Positions 1 through 5,896 of a stretch of 12,364 nucleotides of DNA are shown in pieces; position 1 is the first letter of the stretch, and the number at the start of each line of letters is the position of its first letter. The stretch lies in contig JAFDYM010000290.1 of NCBI GenBank assembly GCA_018267435.1, forward strand, positions 1 to 12,364, in the 5' to 3' direction. The stretch is from Bacteroidota bacterium. Lineage in GTDB: Bacteria > Bacteroidota > Bacteroidia > Chitinophagales > LD1. Below the pieces are notes generated by a model, which did not search any database, was not told the origin of the DNA, and saw only the letters and a list, made by a program, of their open reading frames with translations. Made by a program: the position numbers and the translations under genes.

Positions 1-187
1 CCAATAAGCTTTCTTCTATTATATCTATCGCCTCCTTTATATCGCTATGCTTAACCAGCACATTGCACCAAGCGCCCATGTAGGTAGCTTCTGCCTCGGC
101 ACCTTCGGTATCTATCAAGTCGGCAAAGTGGTAGCCCTCGTCGGGTACTACTTGCACAAATGCCAGCCACATTTTCTTATAATCCAT
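1..187 (-). CDS. Hypothetical protein, 5' part only (C-terminus outside window)
   Basis: An open frame runs from an ATG at 187 to the window edge with no stop (62 codons and one base). It reads MDYKKMWLAFVQVVPDEGY, then an acidic, alanine-rich stretch with one Cys (AEATYMGAWCNVLVKHSD), then a probable helix (IKEAIDIIEESLL). There is no signal peptide or TM segment, so it is probably cytoplasmic. I do not recognise the family. Codon use (many ATA Ile and GTA Val) matches the other genes of the window, which supports real coding. A second in-frame Met at residue 6 could be the start. It is divergent from the small gene at 259, sharing a short AT-rich gap. Confidence 0.6.
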   Translation of the reverse strand, partial: MDYKKMWLAFVQVVPDEGYHFADLIDTEGAEAEATYMGAWCNVLVKHSDIKEAIDIIEESLL

Positions 188-258
188 GCTTGGTAAATGT
201 TTGTAGCAATAGTAAATAATAATTCTGTAATTAATATTAAATGCCTACATTGGTAGGT

Positions 259-465
259 ATGAAACCCCTATATGCATTGTTTGCCCTATTGCTACTATCG
301 GCCACAGTGCCCGATACCAAGGTGTTGATATGTATAAGTACGGGTGCCAGCAAGTACCACAGCCACTATTGCCAAGGCCTTAAAAAGTGCACGCACGTGG
401 TAAAGGAGGTAAGCATAAGCGAAGCCCGCAACCGCGGCTATAGCGCCTGCGGTTATTGCTATTAA
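259..465 (+). CDS. Small exported or membrane-anchored Cys/His-rich protein
   Basis: The 68-residue product has a hydrophobic N-terminus (MKPLYALFALLLLSATV) that is either a signal peptide or a membrane anchor, followed by a compact Cys/His-rich domain. Visible residues are C25, H34, H36, C38, C44, H46, C64 and C67, in the pattern KYHxxxxCxGLxxCxH...SEAxxxGYxxCxYC. From memory, many Bacteroidota encode similar short proteins with a YHxxxxCxGLxxC core and a terminal Cys, of unknown function; the pattern suggests metal binding or disulfides. I chose the ATG at 259 because it places MK directly before the hydrophobic core; an in-frame ATG at 241 would add MPTLVG and cannot be excluded. It converges on the lipocalin-like gene with only 7 nt between the stops. 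Confidence 0.65.
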   Translation: MKPLYALFALLLLSATVPDTKVLICISTGASKYHSHYCQGLKKCTHVVKEVSISEARNRGYSACGYCY

Positions 466-472
466 TGTTATG

Positions 473-985
473 TTACCTACTGGCCTTCTTAAGCACCACG
501 GTATTGGCTACTCCTTCATCCATCTTCATTATGGTTAGCTTATCAGCCGTAAGGCTAAGTACTTTTATGCTGGTGTATACCTTGCCATCTTTTAGCAAGT
601 CAATTTCGTTGGCGCTTTTCCATACATAGTTGCGGTCAATGTCATTGCGCTCTTCATCATCTTCTTCTAGGCTGAAAAACGCCTTTGCCTTGCCACCTTT
701 TTCAAATTGCAAATAGGTTTGCGTTAGCTGCGCCAATAGCTGAGGCAGCATTACGTTGATCTCTGCGCTGTCTTCGGCGGTTATTACTTCACCTGGATTC
801 TCTTCTAGGTACAGTTTGAAGAAGGCCGACTTGCTTTCCTCCAAGCTATCTATACATAGTATTACGCCTTGCTTTTTAGCGCTGTATAGGTTCCACTTGC
901 CATATAGTAGGTCTTTATTTATTTGCTGTGCCTGTGCGGCAAACGTCAATAGCAATGTAATGATGAATAGGCCTAGATGCTTCAT
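473..985 (-). CDS. Secreted lipocalin-like protein
   Basis: A 170-residue protein with a clear signal peptide (MKHLGLFIITLLLTFAAQA, cleavage predicted before Q20). The mature part begins with a lipocalin-like strand, LLYGKWNLYSAKKQG (Gly-x-Trp at 29-31). It then has a helical or acidic insert, a strand with YLQFEKGGKAKAFF, a very acidic turn (EEDDEERND) and repeated beta strands ending VANTVVLKKASR. The G-x-W start, the FxxxGxxxxF middle and a run of antiparallel strands are typical of Bacteroidota lipocalin-like domains, which fold as small beta barrels. The ligand is unknown. It is the longest of three such proteins in this window (the others are at 3273 and 3746). It is probably periplasmic or surface-exposed; no lipobox Cys is present. 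The family is moderately sure, the function unknown. Confidence 0.75.
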   Translation of the reverse strand: MKHLGLFIITLLLTFAAQAQQINKDLLYGKWNLYSAKKQGVILCIDSLEESKSAFFKLYLEENPGEVITAEDSAEINVMLPQLLAQLTQTYLQFEKGGKAKAFFSLEEDDEERNDIDRNYVWKSANEIDLLKDGKVYTSIKVLSLTADKLTIMKMDEGVANTVVLKKASR

Positions 986-1054
986 AGCTATAAATATAGA
1001 TAAATGCGCACAACGCCTGCGCCCATTTGTGACGCTTAAGTATTAAATTAGTGT

Positions 1055-1387
1055 ATGGTAAGCATAGCCGATGCGCGCAAATATTGTATGCAGCTGCCCG
1101 AGGCAGAGGAACACCCACACTTTGTAAAAGCTGCCTTTAAGGTAAAGAAGAAGATATTTGCCACACTAGACGAACAGAATAGGACCTTGGTAGTAAAGTT
1201 TACACCAGAGGAGCAATACGCCTTTTCTGCCTTTGATAATACCATCATTCACAGCGTAGGCGGCGCATGGGGCACGCAGGGTTGGACCATCATTGATTTG
1301 AAACGCGTACCCCAAGAAACATTCCGCGATGCAGTGCTTACCAGCTATAGAAATGTAGCGCCTAAGAAGCTAGCGGCATTAGTATAG
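1055..1387 (+). CDS. MmcQ/YjbR family protein
   Basis: A 110-residue cytoplasmic protein of the MmcQ/YjbR family (CyaY-like fold, often annotated as DNA-binding although the role is not settled). Visible family features are the N-terminal helix ending in YCMQLPEAEEHPHF (about residues 9-22), the strand pair AAFKVKKKIFATLDE (about 25-39), a conserved K-x-T/S-PEE segment (VVKFTPEEQ), a G-W pair (GGAWGTQGWTIIDL) and a C-terminal helix with the (L/V)xxSYRxVAPKKL ending. The length fits the family (about 110-120). The ATG at 1055 gives the expected N-terminus. The gene is divergent from the lipocalin-like gene, 69 nt away, and its stop codon directly abuts the stop of the opposing membrane-protein gene. 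Confidence 0.88.
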   Translation: MVSIADARKYCMQLPEAEEHPHFVKAAFKVKKKIFATLDEQNRTLVVKFTPEEQYAFSAFDNTIIHSVGGAWGTQGWTIIDLKRVPQETFRDAVLTSYRNVAPKKLAALV

Positions 1388-2080
1388 TTAAATTTGTTTT
1401 GCTTGGCGCAGGGCTATATCCATCGTCCACCAATACTTCTTTTTGTTCAGCGGTCGCAGGCTGTCCAACACATGATACTGGCCATAATAAACCCAATCCC
1501 ATGTGGCATAGGTACGGAACATCATCTGCGCTTTTATTTTGCTGCGAATAGCTTGTACTTCCTCCTCATATATGCCAGCCTCGGTCAGCCGTTCAATATC
1601 TCTCTTCTTAAATTCTTCGTCAAACTCGGTATCGAGAAATTCATTGCAGATCAGCTCCCAGTTATCTTGAGGTTTAGTAATAGGGGCTAGTAGCATCTCG
1701 CTGTTCGCCTCTATATCTTCTTTGGTTAAGCCCAGTAAAAATATCGTTTCGTTTTCGTTCACTATGGCTGTTGGTGGGTAGGTGCTTATCCTAATCTCAT
1801 CGATGTAGATATAGTCAAGCAGTTTGCGCTTTCGCATATAGCCGTATTGAAATGGATAACCATTAGGGAAAAGAAAGCCCTCGGCAGTAATGGTGCAATT
1901 GTGCCTTTGATGGTAGGGCGTTCCTAGCTTGAGTATTTGCTCTTGAAAAACAACTAGTATCAACCCTACAATGCCAATAGCGAGATGTATCAGGTTTTCA
2001 TCTCTAAAGCCTTGCTTGTCTACTTCGGAAAATGAGTAAAGTAGAACGCCTAGGCAGATTATTACAAATGCGGTTTGCAT
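1388..2080 (-). CDS. Hypothetical two-TM membrane protein with a cytoplasmic C-terminal domain
   Basis: A 230-residue protein I cannot assign. Two hydrophobic segments lie at about residues 2-16 (QTAFVIICLGVLLYS) and 30-45 (LIHLAIGIVGLILVVF), joined by a short polar loop, so a hairpin anchor is likely. The rest is soluble and mixed alpha/beta. First come strands (NCTITAEGFLFPNGYPFQYG) resembling a small PH-like or photosystem-regulatory type membrane-associated module. Then comes a charged helical part (about 140-185) with EFDEEFKKRDIERL. It ends in an aromatic-rich tail (WDWVYYGQYHVL, KKKYWWTMDIA). It lies 47 nt downstream of the coiled-coil gene on the same strand and may share its transcript. 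The start at 2080 is the only ATG before the first hydrophobic segment. Confidence 0.7.
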   Translation of the reverse strand: MQTAFVIICLGVLLYSFSEVDKQGFRDENLIHLAIGIVGLILVVFQEQILKLGTPYHQRHNCTITAEGFLFPNGYPFQYGYMRKRKLLDYIYIDEIRISTYPPTAIVNENETIFLLGLTKEDIEANSEMLLAPITKPQDNWELICNEFLDTEFDEEFKKRDIERLTEAGIYEEEVQAIRSKIKAQMMFRTYATWDWVYYGQYHVLDSLRPLNKKKYWWTMDIALRQAKQI

Positions 2081-2127
2081 ACAGTAAAGATATTACTTAT
2101 GCGTTTATTGTATGCAGCGTGTAGCAG

Positions 2128-2355
2128 TTATTTTTTCTTCACCACCTTTTTGCCAGGCGTGGTATGCACGCCATTAGGCGACTTAGCGCGGATGGTAAGC
2201 ACGGCAGTTAACTTCTCGTTGAAGTCTGTTAATAGCGCCTCTATGCTGTCGAATTGCTTGCTGGTTTTAGCTACGTGTTCTTGCACGGTATCTTCCAAAG
2301 CGTTTACGCGCTTAGATAGTTTCTTTAGCTTCTTTAGTTCTTTCTTCTTTCCCAT
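2128..2355 (-). CDS. Small basic coiled-coil protein
   Basis: A 75-residue protein with a Lys-rich N-terminus (MGKKKELKKLKKLSKRV), a central heptad-like helix (VNALEDTVQEHVAKTSKQF then IEALLTDFNEKLTAVL, about residues 17-53) and a flexible tail ending GKKVVKKK. The hydrophobic spacing fits a coiled coil or helical hairpin, while both termini are strongly basic, which would suit nucleic-acid or membrane-surface contact (inference only). There are no TM segments or Cys. It starts 50 nt after the stop of the enoyl-CoA hydratase gene on the same strand and may be read from that promoter. The family is not recognised; the coding call rests on a plausible helix, consistent codon use and position within a same-strand run. 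Confidence 0.65.
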   Translation of the reverse strand: MGKKKELKKLKKLSKRVNALEDTVQEHVAKTSKQFDSIEALLTDFNEKLTAVLTIRAKSPNGVHTTPGKKVVKKK

Positions 2356-2405
2356 CTCTGTATGTTTTGGTAAGCAGGGCGCTTATTATGTGTTGTTCAA
2401 ATATA

Positions 2406-3185
2406 CTACTTGCCTTTAAATTCTGGCGTGCGTTTTTCTACAAATGCAGCCATGCCTTCCTTCTGGTCTTCCGAGGCAAATGTTAGATAGAAGTTCTTGC
2501 GCTCGAACATTAAACCTTCGTCAAGCGTGCTGTTGAAGGCTTGGTTCACTGCCTCTTTAGCCAACTTAATTGCTACTGGCGATTGTGCCGCTATCTGCTT
2601 GGCAAGGCCCAACGTTTCATGCATCATCAGTTCGGCAGGTACTATGCGGTTTACAAGTCCATATTGCAGTGCTTCCTCGGCAGATATGAATTTGCCCGTT
2701 AACACCATTTCCATAGCGCGTACCTTGCCTATGGCGCGTGTAAGGCGCTGAGTACCGCCTGCGCCCGGCATGGTGCCTATCTTTATCTCAGGCTGGCCAA
2801 ACTTGGCCGTTTCGGTAGCTATTATCATGTCGCAGGTCATGGCTAGCTCGCAGCCACCGCCCAGTGCAAAGCCCGACACCGCAGCTATGATAGGCTTGCG
2901 CGTTTTCTTTATCTGGTCCCAAGTGCTGAACTGGTCAATGTTCAACATATCTATAGCAGTAGCATCAGCCATCTGTTTTATATCGGCACCTGCGGCAAAC
3001 ACTTTTTCGCCCCCGGTTAGTATTATTACGCGCACATTGTCGTCTTCGTCAAGGGCCTTTAGCGTATCGCGTATCTCTAGCATTACTTGTCTGCTTAGGG
3101 CATTCAGTTCCTTAGGGCGGTTAAGCTCTATAAGTGCAATATGTTTGGCGTATTGAGGGTTTACCTTAATGAATTCGAAGCTCAT
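2406..3185 (-). CDS. Enoyl-CoA hydratase/isomerase (crotonase family)
   Basis: A 259-residue enoyl-CoA hydratase that adds water across 2-trans-enoyl-CoA to form 3-hydroxyacyl-CoA, in fatty-acid beta-oxidation or related CoA-thioester pathways. Full family length is present, with no truncation. N-terminal LNRPKELNALS (21-31) is the CoA-binding start. FAAGADIKQM (63-72) supplies the oxyanion-hole Ala67 and GGGCELAM (109-116) the oxyanion Gly110. The two catalytic acids are Glu113 (CELA) and Glu133 (FGQPEIKIGT), exactly 20 residues apart as in rat Glu144/Glu164, so true hydratase activity is likely rather than a one-acid isomerase. GTMPGAGGTQRL follows, and the C-terminus FKGK is typical. It heads a same-strand run with the coiled-coil and two-TM genes. 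Its upstream region has a good promoter with an internal palindrome. Substrate chain length cannot be told from sequence. Confidence 0.95.
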   Translation of the reverse strand: MSFEFIKVNPQYAKHIALIELNRPKELNALSRQVMLEIRDTLKALDEDDNVRVIILTGGEKVFAAGADIKQMADATAIDMLNIDQFSTWDQIKKTRKPIIAAVSGFALGGGCELAMTCDMIIATETAKFGQPEIKIGTMPGAGGTQRLTRAIGKVRAMEMVLTGKFISAEEALQYGLVNRIVPAELMMHETLGLAKQIAAQSPVAIKLAKEAVNQAFNSTLDEGLMFERKNFYLTFASEDQKEGMAAFVEKRTPEFKGK

Positions 3186-3219
3186 AGTAGTGGTATTAGT
3201 ATTGAGTGATGAGATAGTA

Positions 3220-3250
3220 CAAGATTAGCAACTACTTGGCAAGTAGCAAA
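3220..3250 (-). promoter_or_regulatory. Predicted Bacteroidota-type promoter of the enoyl-CoA hydratase gene
   Basis: Reading the minus strand, TTTG (3250-3247) is followed after exactly 19 nt by TAATCTTG (3227-3220), one mismatch from the Bacteroidota -7 consensus TAnnTTTG. The box ends 34 nt before the ATG at 3185, leaving a short leader. The spacing equals the preferred 19 nt between -33 and -7 elements in this phylum. Confidence 0.55.
3232..3246. promoter_or_regulatory. 15-bp perfect palindrome (candidate operator) in the crotonase promoter spacer
   Basis: CTACTTG-G-CAAGTAG is a perfect 7+1+7 inverted repeat. It lies wholly between the predicted -33 and -7 boxes. A one-base centre makes it a poor RNA hairpin, and no T-run follows on either strand, so a dimeric DNA-binding repressor site is a better reading than a terminator. 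The regulator is not encoded nearby; TetR-type or other fatty-acid regulators are possible but unproven. Confidence 0.5.
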
Positions 3251-3272
3251 TAAAATGAGTAGTGTTTGTTCT

Positions 3273-3677
3273 CTATTCCCGTTCGAACCGGTATATAACA
3301 CCATTTTTATCTTGCCAGGTCATGGTGCGGTAGTTAATGTCTACTATCTGTAATGTATGTATATACACCTCCCCTGTAATGATTAGCGTCCTACCTTCTA
3401 CCTTATACTGGCGCGTATCATACTGTCCATTTACATTATAGGCTACAGTACCGTTTTTAAGAAACCCGAAAACAACGCCTATATATGTTTTACGTAGTGT
3501 GTCTACATTGGGTGCATAGGTTTGAGGGGTAGCTTCCTTTTGCTTTTTAGTTTTAGGCTGCGTAGGGGCTTGCTCTAGGGCTACGCACTTCCAACTGGCT
3601 ATTATCATATCCTTATCGCTTTGGGCGAGGGTAACCATATTTAGCAGCAGTAGTAGTGCAGATACAAATGTTTTCAT
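3273..3677 (-). CDS. Secreted lipocalin-like protein (downstream tandem copy)
   Basis: A 134-residue protein from the ATG at 3677. An in-frame ATG at 3704 would add MGFCILIEA, but those codons are the terminator hairpin and T-run of the gene before, and MK at 3677 begins an ideal signal peptide (MKTFVSALLLLLNMVTLA, cleavage before Q19). The mature part starts MIIASWKCVALEQ (Trp29), continues with a Lys/Pro/Thr-rich linker (TQPKTKKQKEATPQ), then beta strands: IGVVFGFLKNGTVAYNV, YKVEGRTLIITGE, LQIVDINYRTMTWQ and IYRFERE. The FxxNGT turn and the closing strand pattern match the neighbour at 3746, so the two are diverged tandem paralogs. The ligand is unknown. Expression must come through or around the upstream terminator. 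Confidence 0.75.
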   Translation of the reverse strand: MKTFVSALLLLLNMVTLAQSDKDMIIASWKCVALEQAPTQPKTKKQKEATPQTYAPNVDTLRKTYIGVVFGFLKNGTVAYNVNGQYDTRQYKVEGRTLIITGEVYIHTLQIVDINYRTMTWQDKNGVIYRFERE

Positions 3678-3680
3678 GGC

Positions 3681-3720
3681 TTCTATTAAAATACAAAACC
3701 CCAAGCCAAAGCTCGGGGTT
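3681..3720 (-). terminator. Intrinsic terminator between the two lipocalin-like genes
   Basis: On the minus strand AACCCCGAGC, a 4-nt loop TTTG, and GCTTGGGGTT form a 10-bp stem (3720-3697) with one G-U pair. It is followed by TTTTGTATTTT. It lies 25 nt after the stop of the gene at 3746 and its stem ends only 19 nt before the next ATG (3677). Confidence 0.85.
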
Positions 3721-3745
3721 CTGCTTGCCGGGTTAGGGCCTACTA

Positions 3746-4159
3746 TTATTTTGTAAAGTGGTATAGTATACTGCTATCGTCTAAGCGTATCACCAACTCG
3801 GTTGCGCTTACGCTATCTACATAAAACAAGGTAACGGCGCCATTTACTTCATACTTCATGCTATCGCCTTGGCCTATGCTAAAGTTACCTTTTTCAATAC
3901 GTGTAGGTGCATTTACAACAAAAGTACCGTTATCGTTAAAAGTAATTTTAGAGTTGATGAATAATGCCTTGTACATTTCGGCTTTATCTTTAGCTGCTGC
4001 TGTTAGGCTGCCATCTGCCACACGGTTATTGTACTTTGCCACATCGGTAGATGCATAAGTCCAAGTACCTATCATTTCATTTTTAGTTTCCTTTTGTGCA
4101 AAGGCTGATGTAGTAAAAGCTAAAAACAACACCACTAGTGCTACGCTATAATTCTTCAT
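3746..4159 (-). CDS. Secreted lipocalin-like protein (upstream tandem copy)
   Basis: A 137-residue protein with signal peptide MKNYSVALVVLFLAFTTSAFA (cleavage before Q22). The mature N-terminus has MIGTWTYASTDV (Gly31-x-Trp33), the usual first strand of lipocalin-like domains. A helical insert rich in Ala and Lys (SLTAAAKDKAEMYKAL) follows, then FNDNGTFVV, a charged strand pair with IEKGNFSIGQGDSMKYEV, and two final strands VTLFYVDSVSATELVIRL and ILYHFTK. The FxxNGT turn and C-terminal Y-x-F are shared with the downstream copy. No Cys is present, so it is neither a lipoprotein nor disulfide-bonded. It has its own promoter-like boxes upstream and a strong terminator directly downstream, so it can be a single-gene transcript. 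The function is unknown. Confidence 0.78.
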   Translation of the reverse strand: MKNYSVALVVLFLAFTTSAFAQKETKNEMIGTWTYASTDVAKYNNRVADGSLTAAAKDKAEMYKALFINSKITFNDNGTFVVNAPTRIEKGNFSIGQGDSMKYEVNGAVTLFYVDSVSATELVIRLDDSSILYHFTK

Positions 4160-4189
4160 TTCTTCTTTTTTTAGTTCTTATTGTATTTG

Positions 4190-4222
4190 CAAAATAAAAC
4201 ATCTTTTGGGCATTTAGCCAAA
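4190..4222 (-). promoter_or_regulatory. Candidate promoter of the lipocalin-like gene at 3746
   Basis: On the minus strand TTTG (4222-4219) is followed after 21 nt by TTATTTTG (4197-4190), one mismatch from TAnnTTTG. It ends 30 nt before the ATG at 4159, with an A-rich leader. The surrounding AT-rich sequence makes chance matches likely. Confidence 0.4.
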
Positions 4223-4273
4223 CAAAATGGTTGCATGTGTGCAAAAGCTGTTAATTTGAGTGTATTTTATTGT

Positions 4274-5716
4274 CTAGTAATAAGTTAGCCTGCGTACCTG
4301 TGCCAAGTGTTTAACTAGACGAATAACCTGGCAGGTATAACCATACTCGTTATCGTACCAAGCATATATTATTACGCGCTTGCCGTCTTCGCTTACTATA
4401 GTAGCGCGGCTATCTATTTCGCAGGCGTGGCTGTTGCCTACCACGTCGCTGCTTACTAATTCGTCGCTGGTGCTAAAGTCTATCTGCTCAACTAGGTCGC
4501 CGTATAGCGATGCGTTGCGTAGCAAGTTGTTTACTTCCTCTACGGTAGTTTTTGTTTTTACCTCTAGCGATATGATAGCCAACGATACGTTAGGCACCGG
4601 TACGCGCACCGAGTTAGAAGTCAATATACCCTTCATGTGGGGGAATATTTTGGTTACCGCCTTGCCTGCACCTGTTTCGGTAATAACCATGTTAATAGGC
4701 GCACCGCGACCACGACGAGATTTTTTGTGGTAGTTATCCAACAAGTTCTGGTCGTTAGTATAAGCGTGTACGGTTTCAATGTGGCCTTTTTCTATACCCA
4801 AGCCTTTATCCAATACGGCAAGTGGTGGAACAATAGCATTGGTAGTACAACTAGCAGCCGAGAATATGTTTTTGCCGCCTGCGCTAAAGTCGTTCTGGTT
4901 TACACCGTGCACTATGTTTGGCACATCGCCTTTGCCTGGGGCAGTAAGCATTACCATGCCTGCACCTTTAGCCTTTAAGTGCTCGCCTAGGCCTTTTTCA
5001 TCGCGCCATGCGCCCGTGTTGTCTATCACTATGGCATCATAAATACCATAAGCATTATAGTCCACTTCTGCAGGAGATTTAGCAGTTATCATTTTTACAG
5101 TGTGTCCGTTTATGATCAACGCTTCGTTCTCTTGGTCTACTTCTACCACACCTGCAAACTGACCGTGTACCGAATCCTTACGCAATAGGCTAGCGCGCTT
5201 CTCTAGGTCATCTGCCGCATGGTCTCGGGTTACTATACCTTTAAGGCGCAGCTGGTGGCCCGAACCTGCGTGGTCCATTAATATCCTTGCAGCCAAACGA
5301 CCAATACGGCCAAAGCCGTATAATACTACGTCGCGCGGCTTCAATACTTTCTTTTCGGCACCTATAAACTCCTTCAACTGCTCGGCTACGAAAGAATCGT
5401 AATCTTTGTTAGCGCCATCGAAATATTCCTTTACCAAGCGGCCAAGGTCGATGCGCGAAGGGGCTAAATTCAACTTGGCTATTGCCTTGGCAAGGTTAGT
5501 GGTAACATCTAAAGTAACAGCTAAACCAGAGTGCTTGGCAGCGTTCTCGTGGTCGTTGATAATTTCGCTCATCTTCTTGTCGAATACTTTTCTGCGGAAA
5601 AGCACCAACTCAACCGATTTGTCCAATTGCAACATACTTGCTACTTGCAATAGTTCCAATGCAAGGCGCTCGTTGCCAATCCATTCGTTTAATTCCTTCT
5701 CGTAGTTAACTTTCAT
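4274..5716 (-). CDS. gap: Glyceraldehyde-3-phosphate dehydrogenase, long form with N-terminal extension
   Basis: A 480-residue GAPDH, catalysing reversible oxidative phosphorylation of glyceraldehyde 3-phosphate to 1,3-bisphosphoglycerate in glycolysis/gluconeogenesis. Classical enzymes have about 330 residues. Here a helical N-terminal extension of about 127 residues precedes the Rossmann motif YGFGRIGR (133-140). Catalytic residues are Cys290 in SAASCTTN and His317 in HAYTNDQ. RRGRGAP (334-340), TETGAGKAV (346-354), RVPVP (371-375) and WYDNEYGYT near the end complete the family set. It differs from the common form by Glu in TETG (usually TSTG), by Ala after SCTTN, and by Tyr in NEYGY. Strand 2 ends GIVTRD (160-165), with no obvious Asp for the NAD ribose. 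From memory, similar long forms occur in Bacteroidota and some Gammaproteobacteria. A weak -7-like TATATTCG (5767-5760) lies 44 nt upstream. It appears to be a single-gene unit. Confidence 0.95.
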   Translation of the reverse strand: MKVNYEKELNEWIGNERLALELLQVASMLQLDKSVELVLFRRKVFDKKMSEIINDHENAAKHSGLAVTLDVTTNLAKAIAKLNLAPSRIDLGRLVKEYFDGANKDYDSFVAEQLKEFIGAEKKVLKPRDVVLYGFGRIGRLAARILMDHAGSGHQLRLKGIVTRDHAADDLEKRASLLRKDSVHGQFAGVVEVDQENEALIINGHTVKMITAKSPAEVDYNAYGIYDAIVIDNTGAWRDEKGLGEHLKAKGAGMVMLTAPGKGDVPNIVHGVNQNDFSAGGKNIFSAASCTTNAIVPPLAVLDKGLGIEKGHIETVHAYTNDQNLLDNYHKKSRRGRGAPINMVITETGAGKAVTKIFPHMKGILTSNSVRVPVPNVSLAIISLEVKTKTTVEEVNNLLRNASLYGDLVEQIDFSTSDELVSSDVVGNSHACEIDSRATIVSEDGKRVIIYAWYDNEYGYTCQVIRLVKHLAQVRRLTYY

Positions 5717-5828
5717 TGCTTTTAAGGCTATTTACAGGGCTGTTTAATAAAATGTGGCGCGAATATAATGGAAAACAGGCAGATGGACGCGGCTGTAGAT
5801 AACTAAGAAACACACGGGGATTAGGTGA

Positions 5829-5863
5829 GCAAATGCAAGTATTTGCTGCCGCACAGCGGCAGC
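5829..5863. repeat. Two overlapping stem-loops between the HD operon and gap
   Basis: GCTGCCGC-ACA-GCGGCAGC (5845-5863) is a perfect 8-bp GC-rich stem with a 3-nt loop. Overlapping it by two bases, GCAAAT-N6-ATTTGC (5829-5846) forms a second stem, so the two cannot form fully at once. Neither is followed by a T-run on either strand, so it is not a classical intrinsic terminator. It lies 33 nt after the stop of the secreted-protein gene at 5897, on the 3' side of that operon. Confidence 0.55.
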
Positions 5864-5896
5864 CTAACAATAGGTATAAGTAAGGTGGATCTACTA

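Noticed and set aside
3232..3246. Palindrome read as a terminator of the lipocalin-like gene at 3273
   Set aside because: The loop would be one base and no T-run follows, so a stable terminator hairpin is not possible.
4637..4978. 113-codon plus-strand frame inside gap
   Set aside because: Antisense shadow of a highly conserved enzyme; no independent signal.
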